Assembly (NCBI RefSeq): GCF_020700235.1
Contig: NZ_CP085301.1
Coordinates: 2,790,001-2,854,000, forward strand
Source of the DNA: Haladaptatus pallidirubidus
GTDB taxonomy: Archaea; Halobacteriota; Halobacteria; Halobacteriales; Haladaptataceae
Direction: 5' to 3'
Length of the DNA stretch: 64,000 nt
A program made the position numbers and the translations under genes. This document shows positions 1 through 9,007 of the stretch, piece by piece. Below the pieces are notes generated by a model that searched no databases, was not told where the DNA came from, and was given only the letters and a program-made list of their open reading frames with translations. Each line of letters starts with the position of its first letter. The first letter of the stretch is position 1.

Positions 1-1140
1 GCACGCGACGTAGAGATTACCGACGTGCAGACGACGATGGTGGACGGAAATTTCCCGTGGACGCTCGTTCGTGTCTACACCGACGCCGGAATCGTCGGCA
101 CGGGCGAAGCCTACTGGGGCGCGGGCGTCCCCGAACTTATCGAGCGGATGAAACCGTTCGTCGTCGGCGAAAATCCGCTCGACATCGACCGACTGTTCGA
201 ACACCTCATCCAAAAGATGTCCGGCGAAGGGTCCGTCGAGGGCGTCACGGTAACCGCGATTTCCGGCATCGAAATCGCGCTTCACGACCTCGCGGGCAAG
301 ATTCTCGATATTCCTGCCTACCAACTTCTCGGCGGGAAGTACCGCGACGAGATTCGCGTCTACTGTGACTGTCACACCGCCGACGAAGCCGACCCCGAGG
401 CCTGTGCCGACGAGGCGGAGCGGGTCGTCTCCGAACTGGGCTACGACGCCCTGAAATTCGACTTAGACGTTCCGTCCGGACTTGAAAAAGACCGTGCGAA
501 CCGTCACCTCCGTCCCGGAGAAATCCGGCACAAGGCCGAAATCGTGGAGCGAGTCACAGAACGCGTCAAAGACCGCGCGGACGTGGCGTTCGACTGTCAC
601 TGGACGTTCTCCGCGGGGAGCGCAAAACGCCTCGCGAAATCAATCGAGGACTACGACGTGTGGTGGCTTGAAGACCCCGTCCCGCCGGAGAATCTCGAAG
701 TTCAGGAAGAGGTTACGAAATCCACTTCCACGCCGATTACGGTCGGCGAAAACCGCTATCGCGTCACCGAGGAACGTCGCCTCATCGAGAATCTCGCCGT
801 GGACATCATCGCGCCCGACCTGCCCAAAGTCGGCGGTATGCGAGAAACTCGAAAAATTGCCGACGTTGCTAACCAGTACTACGTTCCGGTCGCCATGCAC
901 AACGTCTCCTCGCCCGTGGCGACGATGGCCAGCGCCCACGTCGGCACCGCAATTCCGAACTCGCTGGCGGTGGAGTACCACTCCTATCAACTCGGCTGGT
1001 GGGAAGACCTCGTGCAGGAAGACGTCATCGAGGACGGCTATATCGAGATTCCGGAGAAGCCTGGACTCGGCGTAACGCTCGATATGGACGTCGTTGCGGA
1101 GAAAATGGTCGAAGGCGAAACGCTGTTTGATGAGGCGTAG
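1..1140 (+). CDS. Mandelate racemase/muconate lactonizing enzyme (enolase superfamily), 5' end outside window
   Basis: The frame is open from the first base, so the true start lies upstream; 379 residues are visible. Enolase-superfamily features are present in order: an N-terminal capping domain, then a barrel with metal ligands in FDCHWTF (Asp, with a nearby His), WWLEDP (Glu) and VGENRYR (Glu), and a late catalytic His in AMHNVSSP. Such proteins abstract a proton alpha to a carboxylate and act as sugar-acid dehydratases or racemases. The Asp-Cys-His-Trp motif resembles sugar-acid dehydratases more than muconate cycloisomerase, but the substrate cannot be read from sequence. The carboxyl end is intact. 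The next gene lies 290 bases away and is unrelated, so any pathway partners would be upstream. Confidence 0.85.
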   Translation, partial: ARDVEITDVQTTMVDGNFPWTLVRVYTDAGIVGTGEAYWGAGVPELIERMKPFVVGENPLDIDRLFEHLIQKMSGEGSVEGVTVTAISGIEIALHDLAGKILDIPAYQLLGGKYRDEIRVYCDCHTADEADPEACADEAERVVSELGYDALKFDLDVPSGLEKDRANRHLRPGEIRHKAEIVERVTERVKDRADVAFDCHWTFSAGSAKRLAKSIEDYDVWWLEDPVPPENLEVQEEVTKSTSTPITVGENRYRVTEERRLIENLAVDIIAPDLPKVGGMRETRKIADVANQYYVPVAMHNVSSPVATMASAHVGTAIPNSLAVEYHSYQLGWWEDLVQEDVIEDGYIEIPEKPGLGVTLDMDVVAEKMVEGETLFDEA

Positions 1141-1153
1141 CCTGATCAAGCAA

Positions 1154-1197
1154 GCGAAGCAGAGCTTCGCGCTGTTCGACGAAGCTACGCTTCGTCG
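1154..1197. repeat. Two adjacent perfect hairpins after the enolase-family gene
   Basis: Two stem-loops lie 14-57 bases after the stop. The first has 7-bp arms (GCGAAGC 1154-1160, GCTTCGC 1164-1170; 3-nt loop). The second has 8-bp arms (CGACGAAG 1177-1184, CTTCGTCG 1190-1197; 5-nt loop). They may shape the transcript 3' end. There is no T-run directly after them, so they are not classical terminators. Nothing else is seen in 1198-1400. Confidence 0.55.
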
Positions 1198-1400
1198 CCC
1201 CGGCGACTATGTAACTAAAAACGGGCTGGTTCGTGCGCGAGGAATAGAGTACCAGATTCCGGGAGTAAGGCTTCGACGTGAGACAAAGTCGTTCGTTCTC
1301 GCCGTACGAGCGGATTTTTACAACTTAAAATAATACTTTTTATATATTTAATTAGTGGCTGTTTCCGCAACGTATTTTTAGAACATTCCGGACACAAAAC

Positions 1401-1410
1401 TTATTTTATA
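1401..1410 (+). promoter_or_regulatory. TATA box for a probably leaderless transcript
   Basis: TTATTTTATA ends 20 bases before the ATG at 1431, the usual TATA-to-start spacing of leaderless haloarchaeal mRNAs. It lies in a strongly AT-rich tract (about 1315-1410) unlike the flanking GC-rich DNA. No Shine-Dalgarno sequence precedes the ATG. Confidence 0.5.
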
Positions 1411-1430
1411 ACGATTCCTTTGAATTGCCT

Positions 1431-3014
1431 ATGACTGAAACACACCGGCGAGGATTCCTCAAATCGGCAGGCGTCCTCGGTGCGATGATCGCGGTTGGAG
1501 GGACAGGGTTCGCGTCGAGTGTGACGAGCACCGGCGAATCCGGCGGTTCGTGGTCGACATACCGCGGAAATGCCGGTCGAACCGGGGCGACTGCTGACAG
1601 CGGGCCGGATTCGAGCGTAACGACCGACGGGTCGTTCGATTTGGAAGGAGGAATGCACGCAGTTGAACCCGTCGTTGTGGACGGAACGCTGTACTTGGCT
1701 GTCGCAACTGCGCACACGCCATCGACCAGCGAAGGGTATCTCGCCGCGTACGACACGACGACGCGCGAGGAACTGTGGCGTCGCGACGACATCTCGAGGC
1801 CGGAAACTCCCACCGTCGGCGACGGCACGGTCTATTTCGACACCACGGGAACCGAAGACACGTCTGGGACGGGATTTTTCGCGCTCGACAGCGACACCGG
1901 CGAGACGAAATGGCACAAATCGGGTGCGGAGAAGCCGGACATTTCGGTCTTCGCGGACGGTCGGTTGTTCTGTAACACCGGTGGTACCGCGTGCGAACTC
2001 GACGCCGAAACCGGCGACGTCTGCTACGCCGACGGAACCCTCTTTTACGGCGACGGCGCGGCGCTCTCCGCCGAGGACGGCGCCGTATTGTGGGATGCAT
2101 CCGATGACGGCGACGCGCTTCGGACGGTCGCCGACGGGCTTGTGTACGGAGTCGTCGCCGAGTACGATGCCGAAAATGTCATCCGAGCGCGCTCAACCGA
2201 CGACGGGTCGATTCGATGGTCGTATTCGCTCGGAAAGAGGGATTACTGGTCGTCCAATCGGCTCGTGGTCGCCAACGGATACATCCTCTTTACCGACGGA
2301 AATACGATACGGGCGCTCGACGCGAAGACGGGCGACGAAGCGTGGACTCACGAAACTGATGCCGAACTCAGCGGGCCTCCGACAGTCGGCGGAGATACCC
2401 TTTACGCGAGTGGCCGGACGACGCCGGAACCGGACGTTGGAGACGCGGTGGTTATCGCCATCGATGTGGCGTCCGGCGAACGCGAGTGGGAGCACTCGTT
2501 CGGTAGCTGGGATTTCGACGAGTACGGACCTGCCGCGCGCGGAACTGCAGTAGCCGACGGACGGCTGTACACCGCCACGTTCCCGATGGGATCGACTATC
2601 GACTGGATGTACACGAAGTACGCCGATTTCCACGTCCTCGCGTCGGATGCGTCCACCGGAACGACCGAGACGACCGAACCCACCGAGACGACGAATGAAG
2701 GGACTACGACGGACGACGGAACAACCGACGGGACGACCACGACAACCGCCGAGACAACAAGCGACGGAACGACGAGTGAAACGCCCACGGAAACCACGAC
2801 GAGCGGACAAACAGTTACCGAGACGACGACGCAAAGTACCCGAACGACCGCGACGCAAGCGTCGGAAACGACCTCGTCGGAACTGTCGGGCGGCGAGGTA
2901 GAAACCACCACGACTACGACGGACGGACAACCCGGATTCGGAATCGTCACCGCAATCGGCGGAGTCGCGGGTGTCGGGGCGTATCTCCGAAGGCGCATCG
3001 AACGGGAGGAGTGA
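1431..3014 (+). CDS. Tat-exported PQQ-like beta-propeller protein with PGF-CTERM-type tail
   Basis: This 527-residue protein opens with a twin-arginine signal (RRGFLK at residues 6-11, then a hydrophobic segment). The body carries repeated blade motifs of the PQQ-binding-like propeller (for example LYLAVAT, FALDSDTGE, RALDAKTGDEAW, IAIDVASGEREW). A roughly 100-residue Thr/Glu/Ser-rich linker follows, probably an O-glycosylated stalk. The end has PGFG, a transmembrane segment and an RRR cluster, the layout of archaeosortase-processed PGF-CTERM surface proteins. ATG 1431 is chosen over TTG 1425 because it starts a clean Tat peptide and sits at leaderless distance from the TATA box. The ligand or enzymatic role is unknown; cell-surface location is inferred. 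Confidence 0.85.
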   Translation: MTETHRRGFLKSAGVLGAMIAVGGTGFASSVTSTGESGGSWSTYRGNAGRTGATADSGPDSSVTTDGSFDLEGGMHAVEPVVVDGTLYLAVATAHTPSTSEGYLAAYDTTTREELWRRDDISRPETPTVGDGTVYFDTTGTEDTSGTGFFALDSDTGETKWHKSGAEKPDISVFADGRLFCNTGGTACELDAETGDVCYADGTLFYGDGAALSAEDGAVLWDASDDGDALRTVADGLVYGVVAEYDAENVIRARSTDDGSIRWSYSLGKRDYWSSNRLVVANGYILFTDGNTIRALDAKTGDEAWTHETDAELSGPPTVGGDTLYASGRTTPEPDVGDAVVIAIDVASGEREWEHSFGSWDFDEYGPAARGTAVADGRLYTATFPMGSTIDWMYTKYADFHVLASDASTGTTETTEPTETTNEGTTTDDGTTDGTTTTTAETTSDGTTSETPTETTTSGQTVTETTTQSTRTTATQASETTSSELSGGEVETTTTTTDGQPGFGIVTAIGGVAGVGAYLRRRIEREE

Positions 3015-3044
3015 CCCCCGAACGAAGGAGTCGGCAATCCGGTT

Positions 3045-3407
3045 TCAGAATTGCAACTGCTCTCTCACCGTATTCTTGAACGCGACCACCACTGCACCGA
3101 CCGCGAATAACCACACGAATACGACTTCCGCGGCGGCAGCGTCTCCTGCGGTTAGTCCGGTTCCGGTGATAACGTGAACCCCAATCGAGAGCAGGAAGAC
3201 GAGAAATCCGAAGTGCCAGACGCCGTCGACGTACAACTCCGCGTTGTACGAGAGAAAGGCGAATCCGAGCGCGAGCGACACGCCGACGGCGCCCACCGAC
3301 CACTGCCAACCCGTCACGTCGAGCGCATCCGCCAGCGGACCGACGAGCGTAACGAAAGCTAAATTTAGCGCAAGAGTAACGCTCACGAGACGGAATCCGG
3401 AAACCAT
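3045..3407 (-). CDS. Small haloarchaeal membrane protein, function unknown
   Basis: 120 residues with about four predicted hydrophobic helices (near residues 5-30, 35-55, 62-82 and 90-110) and a short charged tail ending KNTVREQLQF. It runs convergently with the preceding propeller gene (30-nt gap) and divergently from the gene at 3486. No catalytic motif or known family is recognised. An integral inner-membrane location is inferred from hydrophobicity alone. Confidence 0.65.
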   Translation of the reverse strand: MVSGFRLVSVTLALNLAFVTLVGPLADALDVTGWQWSVGAVGVSLALGFAFLSYNAELYVDGVWHFGFLVFLLSIGVHVITGTGLTAGDAAAAEVVFVWLFAVGAVVVAFKNTVREQLQF

Positions 3408-3454
3408 GGAGTAGTTTGGTAGCTGCGTCCGATAAGTGTAACTAAGTGAGGATA

Positions 3455-3460
3455 TTTATA
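3455..3460 (+). promoter_or_regulatory. TATA box of the gene at 3486
   Basis: TTTATA ends 25 bases before the ATG at 3486, consistent with leaderless initiation. It lies in the 78-bp gap between the divergent genes starting at 3407 and 3486. Confidence 0.5.
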
Positions 3461-3485
3461 CCATGACGAGCAAATCGAGAAACGA

Positions 3486-4010
3486 ATGATCGAACTGCGG
3501 TTCCGCGAAGCACAGCGATTCCGGCAGGGATGGCTCTGGGCGCTTCTAATCTTTTCGACCATTCCAGTCGGTCTGCTGGTGTTCGTCGTGACGATAAACG
3601 AAGCGGACGGTTTCACCCGCGATGCACTCACGACGTTGGCGACGGTGACAGTCGCACTCATCGCGCCGCTGATCCTCTTTCACCGGGCGGAACTCGTCAC
3701 CGAAGTTCGCGAAGACGGTCTGTATTGCAAGTTCTTCCCCTTCCACCTTCGATTCCGCCGGATTCCGTTTTCCGAAATAACGAGATTCGAACGAGTCAGT
3801 TACAGTCCCATGCGCGACTACGGCGGGTGGGGAATCAGGTTCGGTCTCTCGCTGTCCCTCCGCGGAATTTCGTGGGACGAGAAGGGAGCGGCCTACATCG
3901 TCAGCGGAAATGAAGGCGTCAGAATCGAGCGGAAGGGAGAACGGCCACTGCTCGTCGGGTCGCAAAGAGCGGACGAACTGCGCCGGGCGATTGCGGACGC
4001 CCGGCGCTAA
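3486..4010 (+). CDS. Two-TM membrane protein, DUF6141-like
   Basis: 174 residues. A short cytoplasmic start (IELRFREAQRFRQ) is followed by two transmembrane helices around residues 18-37 and 48-66. A soluble beta-rich domain follows, with the pattern LYCKFFPFHLRFRRIPFSEI and an RADELRRAIADAR end. The FREAQRFRQ start and the PH-like C-terminal part match my recollection of haloarchaeal DUF6141 proteins, but that name is from memory. No enzymatic motif is visible. A good TATA box 25 bases upstream supports the start. Confidence 0.65.
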   Translation: MIELRFREAQRFRQGWLWALLIFSTIPVGLLVFVVTINEADGFTRDALTTLATVTVALIAPLILFHRAELVTEVREDGLYCKFFPFHLRFRRIPFSEITRFERVSYSPMRDYGGWGIRFGLSLSLRGISWDEKGAAYIVSGNEGVRIERKGERPLLVGSQRADELRRAIADARR

Positions 4011-4037
4011 CCGAAAACAGCGTCCGAACCGAACCAA

Positions 4038-4652
4038 TTAGCAAATCGGTTTGGGGTCGAGTCCCATCTCGGTTAGGGTGTCGGCGTAGTCGTCGTAGGC
4101 GATTTGGACGATTTCCGCCGCGGTTTCCCGTGCGTAGTTCCAGTCTGCCTCGCCGTCACAGCAGTCTGCAAGCAGGGAGACACCGTCTCCGACGTTTTGT
4201 TTGGTGTCCGCGCGCAGGTCGCGAAAGAGGCCCGCTCGGCGCTCGTCCGCCTTGTTGACGAAGAAGTTCACCACTTGGAGGAGGGTTTTGTCGCCGACGA
4301 GCGACCGTCCGACGAGGCCGCCCGCCCGCGAAACGTCGTCGTTCAGTTCGCGGAGCCGTTCGTGCATGGAGTCAACTCCGCCGGGGTCGAACGCGTCCAG
4401 CTCCGCGATGACGCGCTCGTAGTGGTCGCGTTCCTGTTCGTGCAGTCGGGCAAACAGTTCCTGTTCGGACACCTCGGCCCACTCCGCGAACGTTTCGGCG
4501 GCGGTGTGTTCGCTTCCCGCGACCGCCGTGAGAACCACCTCCGGTTCGAGGTCGGCACCCGTAAGCGCGACGAGCAGTTGTTGGGAGCCGAGACGGTCGA
4601 GTTCGGTCGATTTGGCGTCCCGAACCGAGTCGGCGAAATTGTTTCCGTTCAT
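4038..4652 (-). CDS. Rubrerythrin-like ferritin-fold protein
   Basis: 204 residues, largely helical and acidic. The Ala/Glu-rich helices with the EQERDHYERV motif and the TELDRLGSQ start resemble haloarchaeal proteins annotated as rubrerythrin family. The full set of di-iron ligands is not evident and there is no C-terminal rubredoxin CxxC pair, so redox activity is doubtful. The start MNGNN at 4652 is preferred over codons further upstream because those would run into the promoter region of the divergent rhodanese-MBL gene. Confidence 0.55.
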   Translation of the reverse strand: MNGNNFADSVRDAKSTELDRLGSQQLLVALTGADLEPEVVLTAVAGSEHTAAETFAEWAEVSEQELFARLHEQERDHYERVIAELDAFDPGGVDSMHERLRELNDDVSRAGGLVGRSLVGDKTLLQVVNFFVNKADERRAGLFRDLRADTKQNVGDGVSLLADCCDGEADWNYARETAAEIVQIAYDDYADTLTEMGLDPKPIC

Positions 4653-4774
4653 ACCAGCGACACGACGAGACGGAGCATAACGTTTGGGCAGCGATGGAGG
4701 TGGGCGAATCTGACGGACAAGTAGCATCGACTGAACGGGCGACCGTTTTTGCCTTCGAACCGCGTAACTTGCGT

Positions 4775-5908
4775 ATGGAAGACGCTCTCTCCGCTCGGGA
4801 GCTGTACGACCGACTTCGGCGCGGCGAGTCGCTCACGGTTCTCGACGTTCGCAACCGCGACGAATACGAAACGTGGCACATCGACGCGCCACGGGTAGTA
4901 CAGACGCCCTACGCCGAGTTCATGAGCGCGAAGGTAAAAAACGAGCTTCCCGACTTCGCTGATTCACTCGACCTCGAAGAACCGGTCGTCGCGGTCTGTC
5001 CCCGAGGCGAAGCGAGCGAGCAGGTCGCGGCAATGCTCCGCGAGACCGGCACGGACGCGGGAAATCTGGCCGACGGGATGGACGGCTGGGCGCGCGTGTA
5101 CGTCGCCCGCGAAATCCGCGCGGAAAGCGACGAAGCCCTCATCCAGTACGAACGCCCGTCCAGCGGTTGTCTGTCGTATCTCGTGGTTTCGGGTGACGAG
5201 GCCACGGTTATCGACCCGCTTCAAGCGTTCGCCGACCGATACGTCGAGGATGCGCAGAAGTCGGGTGCTGAACTGAAATACGCCATCGACACGCACGTCC
5301 ACGCAGACCACATCAGCGGTCTCCGCGAGGTCGCGGACGCGACCGACGCGGAGGCTGTTCTGCCCGCGGGTGCGCGAACCCGTGGTCTCGCGTTCGAGGC
5401 GAAATTCGTCGAAAACGGGGACGAACTCGCGGTCGGAAAGACGACGCTGACCGCCGTCCACGCGCCGGGGCACACCAGCGAGATGACGCTCTTTCGCGTT
5501 GGAAAGACGCTGTTCAGCGCGGATACGCTGTTTTTGGACGGGATTGGAAGACCGGACCTCGAAGCTGGTTCCGAGGGCGAGACTGAACTGGCGGACGACC
5601 TCTACGAAACGCTCCACGAGCGCGTTCTGACGCTTCCGGACGGAACACTCGTCGCTCCGGGGCACATCCATGCGGAAACGCCGCGTGGAAAAGACGAATC
5701 GTTCACCGCTCGGCTAGCCGCGGTTCGTGAGTCGGTTCCGCTCCTCTCGCTCGACCGCGAGGCCTTTGTCGCGCGAATCGCGGACGACCTTCCGCCACGT
5801 CCTGCCAACTACGAGGACATCGTGGCGATAAATCTCGGCGAAAAATCCGTCGAGGAAGAAACCGCGTTCGAACTCGAACTCGGGCCGAATAACTGCGCGG
5901 TGCAGTAG
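4775..5908 (+). CDS. Rhodanese and metallo-beta-lactamase fold fusion (persulfide dioxygenase-like)
   Basis: 377 residues. Residues 1-110 form a rhodanese domain (LDVRNRDEYETWHI; active-site loop with Cys75 in CPRGEA). Residues 125-370 form an ETHE1-like metallo-beta-lactamase domain with HVHADH (174-179), a GHTSEM motif, a SADTLF motif and a late GHIH. The likely role is sulfide/persulfide detoxification: oxidation of protein or low-molecular-weight persulfides to sulfite coupled to sulfurtransfer. The rhodanese is N-terminal, whereas many bacterial fusions have it C-terminal. ATG 4775 is chosen over ATG 4694 because the additional 27 residues are not domain-like. Confidence 0.85.
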   Translation: MEDALSARELYDRLRRGESLTVLDVRNRDEYETWHIDAPRVVQTPYAEFMSAKVKNELPDFADSLDLEEPVVAVCPRGEASEQVAAMLRETGTDAGNLADGMDGWARVYVAREIRAESDEALIQYERPSSGCLSYLVVSGDEATVIDPLQAFADRYVEDAQKSGAELKYAIDTHVHADHISGLREVADATDAEAVLPAGARTRGLAFEAKFVENGDELAVGKTTLTAVHAPGHTSEMTLFRVGKTLFSADTLFLDGIGRPDLEAGSEGETELADDLYETLHERVLTLPDGTLVAPGHIHAETPRGKDESFTARLAAVRESVPLLSLDREAFVARIADDLPPRPANYEDIVAINLGEKSVEEETAFELELGPNNCAVQ

Positions 5909-5923
5909 GATTTCGTTCGTAGA

Positions 5924-6136
5924 TTACGCCCGGTCGGTTTCTTCGTCGACCTCGACGTGGCGTTCGTCCATCCGTTCGTCGTCCGCATCGTCGTCGTCCT
6001 CCGGTAGCCCCTCCGCATCCGACTGTTTCTGCTCCGCCGAATCCATCTCCTCGTCAACGCGGTCGAGTTCCTCTTCGACTTCTCGCTTTCGTTCGCGTTG
6101 CATCTCTCGCTCTCGATCGCGGTTATCTTCGGCCAT
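5924..6136 (-). CDS. Small highly charged coiled-coil protein, unknown
   Basis: 70 residues, about two-thirds Asp, Glu, Arg, Lys or Gln, with a likely coiled coil over the first 35 residues (REREMQRERKREVEEELDRV). No globular core is evident. The composition and the ATG at 6136 fit a real haloarchaeal small protein. It ends 15 nt from the convergent rhodanese-MBL stop. Function is not assignable. Confidence 0.55.
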   Translation of the reverse strand: MAEDNRDREREMQRERKREVEEELDRVDEEMDSAEQKQSDAEGLPEDDDDADDERMDERHVEVDEETDRA

Positions 6137-6204
6137 CGGTTCGACGAATACGCCGAACCGCTACTTTTGTGTGGTGGCCGTCGCCGTGTGATTATTTACG
6201 GTTA

Positions 6205-6996
6205 TCACCGCACCGTCGCCGCGCTGCGCCCGGCGACGACGACGTTCACCGCCGCGCCGACGAGCAGGAGGATGCCCGCGAAATAGAGCCACGTGAGAAA
6301 CAGGATCACCCCGGCGAGCGCTCCATAGACGGGTGCTTTGCTCGCGGCCCCAGCGTAGGCTTGGAAGCCGGCCTGAAGGATAATCCACCCGAACGCGGCG
6401 ACGAGCGTGCCCGGAATGGCTTCTCGAACCGTCATGCTCACCGGGGGAAGTACGTAGTATAGCGGCAGGAAGACGAGAACGAGACCGAGGAGGAGGGTGA
6501 GGGTTCCTGCAAAATCGATGAACGGAATCGCCTCGAACGCGGACGACCGGATCACGGCCCCGACGGCAATCATCAGAGCGATTCCGACCGCGACGGCGAT
6601 TAGCGTCACGAATCCTTTCTTTAGCTGTTCGACGATGCTCGCGTCGGGTTCTCGCTGGTACACCTCCTCGAACGCGAGCAAAAGCCCCCGGAACAGTTTG
6701 AGCGCGCTCCAGAGCAGGACGACGACGCTCAGAAGGGAGGCGCCGGTTCGTGCCGAGGAGTTCTGCACCGCCTGTTCGAGGAAAGACGCGCCTTGTTCGG
6801 AGAGCAAGCCCTGCGCCTGCTGGACGAGCGCGTTTGCGAACTCCTGTCCGCCGATGAGTGTCCCAACAGTGAGTGCGAGGAGGGCGAGCGGGAACACCGA
6901 CACGAAGGCGTAGTACGCGAAACTCGCTGCGAGGAACGTGATGTTGCGCTCCTGCACGACATCGATGACCGACCGGGCCGTCGCGGTTACGCTCAT
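6205..6996 (-). CDS. YihY/virulence factor BrkB family membrane protein
   Basis: 263 residues with about six transmembrane segments. Family hallmarks are FLAASFAYYAFVSVFPLALLAL near the start, a FEEVYQRE cytoplasmic loop, and YYVLPP followed by VPGTLVAAFGW-like sequence (here IPGTLVAAFGWIILQAGF). The family was once misnamed tRNA-processing RNase BN and its transport substrate is unknown. The in-frame extension back to 7248 is rejected because it lacks membrane character and crosses the probable promoter. MSVTATARS at 6996 is the family-typical start. About 250 bases separate it from the divergent flavin reductase. Confidence 0.85.
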   Translation of the reverse strand: MSVTATARSVIDVVQERNITFLAASFAYYAFVSVFPLALLALTVGTLIGGQEFANALVQQAQGLLSEQGASFLEQAVQNSSARTGASLLSVVVLLWSALKLFRGLLLAFEEVYQREPDASIVEQLKKGFVTLIAVAVGIALMIAVGAVIRSSAFEAIPFIDFAGTLTLLLGLVLVFLPLYYVLPPVSMTVREAIPGTLVAAFGWIILQAGFQAYAGAASKAPVYGALAGVILFLTWLYFAGILLLVGAAVNVVVAGRSAATVR

Positions 6997-7246
6997 AGGC
7001 GAAAAATGGTCGTCCCTCCTAATGTTTGGTTCGGCTGTCTGAATGACGTATTCGAAGTCGTTCGCGAAGAAAAAGGAACTGCGGTCGAATTGGCGATCTA
7101 CTCGGTGCAGATGCACGCTCGGTTCTCGTGCTACTACCCCCGTGCTGCCCGCGACAATTGAACAGATGACATCGTACCGCTGATCGTACTCCGATAGAAT
7201 CGACTGCACCCGGAACTGGCTTGCCATTCCGTTTCCATCATTCTGC

Positions 7247-7831
7247 ATGGAAATCGACCCGGACGAGGTGCAGTCGCTTTATCGAACGTTAGCGGGCGCG
7301 GTCGTTCCCCGGCCGATTGCGTGGGTCGGCACTCGAAGTCAGGACGGCGTGGATAATCTCGCCCCGTACAGCTTTTTCAACGTCGTGAGCGTCGCGCCAC
7401 CGGTCGTGATGTTCGCCCCCGTGGACGGACAGGACGGATTGAAAGACACTCCCGCGAACGTCCGCGAAACCGAGGAGTTCGTCGTCAACGTCGTCACCGA
7501 ACCGCTGGCCGAGGCGATGAATCGGACGAGCGCGACGCTCCCCCACGGAGAGAGCGAGTTCGACCACGCCGGACTCGACCGCGCGGAATCGACGACTGTC
7601 GACGCTCCGCGCGTCGCGGAAACGCCGGTCGCGTTCGAATGTTCGCTGTACGAGATGGTGGACATCGGCGCGTCCACGATGGTTCTCGGCGAAGTCGAAT
7701 GGGTGCACGTCGACGATTCGGTGACGACCGACGGTAAACTCGACGTGGAGAAAATCGATGCTGTCGGTCGACTTTCAGGAAATTTATATGCGACGACGCG
7801 AGAGCGATTTTCGTTGGAGCGTCCTCCGTGA
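7247..7831 (+). CDS. Flavin reductase-like FMN-binding split-barrel protein
   Basis: 194 residues with the characteristic start YRTLAGAVVPRPIAWVGT followed by LAPYSFFNVVS and VVNVV, all FMN-binding landmarks of the flavin-reductase-like split barrel. Such proteins reduce free flavin with NAD(P)H or bind FMN as an accessory component; the partner is unknown. Its stop overlaps the GTG start of the acetyltransferase gene by 4 nt (7828-7831), so the two genes are translationally coupled. Confidence 0.85.
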   Translation: MEIDPDEVQSLYRTLAGAVVPRPIAWVGTRSQDGVDNLAPYSFFNVVSVAPPVVMFAPVDGQDGLKDTPANVRETEEFVVNVVTEPLAEAMNRTSATLPHGESEFDHAGLDRAESTTVDAPRVAETPVAFECSLYEMVDIGASTMVLGEVEWVHVDDSVTTDGKLDVEKIDAVGRLSGNLYATTRERFSLERPP

Positions 7832-8637
7832 GCGAACGAGACATCATCGAGCAGAGCGACGAACCGATTACGGGCGAACGAATCGCAGACGACCTTCGAA
7901 ACCTCGGAATAACGGCGGGTGACACCCTCCTCGTCCACTCGTCGCTTTCCGCCCTCGGCTGGGTCAGCGGCGGCGCACCAGCGGTCGTGGACGCATTGCG
8001 TTCCGTCGTCGGTGATGACGGAACGCTCGCGATGCCGACCCACACGGGCCTCTCCGACCCGGAGGGTTGGCAGAATCCACCCGTCCCCGACGACTGGAAG
8101 GACGAAATTCGGGCGACGATGTCGCCCTACCGCCCGGAAATAACGCCGACGCGCGGCATGGGCGCGATTCCGGAGACGTTCCGAAGTTATCCAGACGTCG
8201 CTCGAAGTCGGCACCCACACCACTCCTTTGCGGCGTGGGGGACGGATGCGGCATCCGTCGTCGCCGATCACGAGTACGATTTTGGACTCGGTGAGAACTC
8301 ACCGCTCGCCGACGTGTCCGATAGGGATGGAACGGTTCTCTACCTTGGGACGAGTTACGAGACGAGCACCTCGCTCCACCTCGCTGAACATCGCGGCGAG
8401 TTCGAGAAAGAGACCGTCACGGACGGCGCGCCGGTGGTGGAAGATGGCGAGCGCGAATGGATTCAGCTGACGGGGCTCGATTGCGAAGACGGTGATTTCG
8501 AGCAGGTCGGCGAAGCCTTCGAAGAAGCGCGTCCCGAAACGGTTGCTCGTGGAACCGTCGGCAACGCCGATTCGGTCGCTATGAGTCAGCGAGAATTGGT
8601 CGATTTCGCCAGCGAGTGGTTCAGCGAAAATCGGTAG
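7828..8637 (+). CDS. AAC(3)-family N-acetyltransferase
   Basis: 269 residues of the aminoglycoside 3-N-acetyltransferase fold: VHSSLSALGWV, GTLAMPTHTG, TPTRGMGAIPETFR, the catalytic-region SRHPHHSFAAWG and LGTSYETSTSLHLAEHR. The family transfers acetyl from acetyl-CoA to an amino group, but archaeal members are chromosomal and their native acceptor is unknown, so drug resistance should not be assumed. It starts with GTG overlapping the flavin reductase stop, a two-gene operon. It converges on the ferredoxin gene 8 nt downstream. Confidence 0.85.
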   Translation: MSERDIIEQSDEPITGERIADDLRNLGITAGDTLLVHSSLSALGWVSGGAPAVVDALRSVVGDDGTLAMPTHTGLSDPEGWQNPPVPDDWKDEIRATMSPYRPEITPTRGMGAIPETFRSYPDVARSRHPHHSFAAWGTDAASVVADHEYDFGLGENSPLADVSDRDGTVLYLGTSYETSTSLHLAEHRGEFEKETVTDGAPVVEDGEREWIQLTGLDCEDGDFEQVGEAFEEARPETVARGTVGNADSVAMSQRELVDFASEWFSENR

Positions 8638-8645
8638 CTGTCGCG

Positions 8646-8981
8646 CTAGTCGTCGTCCGCGGTTGCGGCGTCGGAATCCATCGCTTCAGCGTCCGCTTCG
8701 ATGCTCGGCGGATACTTTCCTCGGTCGAGTTTCAGGTCGCTCTGCGGGCGGGCCATGCAGGTGAGCGCGTACGTTTCGGCTTCTTCTTCGGTCAGACCGC
8801 GGGCCGCAGGTTGCGTCACCTTTCCCTCCACGATTTCGGCGGAGCACGCGAGACACATGCCGACCCTGCAGGAGTACTCCTGTGCGATTCCCTCCTCGAT
8901 GCACGCCTTGAGGATGGTCTGCTTGTCGGAAACAGCGATTTCCTCCCCGGTTCCGACGAACTCGACGGTGAATTCGGTCAT
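8646..8981 (-). CDS. [2Fe-2S] plant-type ferredoxin
   Basis: 111 residues. The cluster-binding cysteines are in SCRVGMCLACS plus a distal Cys in LTCMARP, the plant-type CX4CX2C...C pattern; an acidic tail follows. It is an electron carrier in the cytoplasm. ATG 8981 is preferred over an upstream in-frame ATG because MTEFTVEFVG begins the fold and lies exactly 26 nt after the promoter element at 9008-9021. The gene is divergent from geranylgeranyl reductase, an enzyme known in some archaea to take electrons from ferredoxin; a partnership is inferred from this arrangement. Confidence 0.9.
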   Translation of the reverse strand: MTEFTVEFVGTGEEIAVSDKQTILKACIEEGIAQEYSCRVGMCLACSAEIVEGKVTQPAARGLTEEEAETYALTCMARPQSDLKLDRGKYPPSIEADAEAMDSDAATADDD

Positions 8982-9007
8982 ACTTCGGAGGTACGAAACT
9001 ACTTGAC

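Noticed and set aside
6997..7248. N-terminal extension of the YihY gene to 7248
   Set aside because: The additional 84 residues are polar, non-conserved in character and cross the divergent promoter region.
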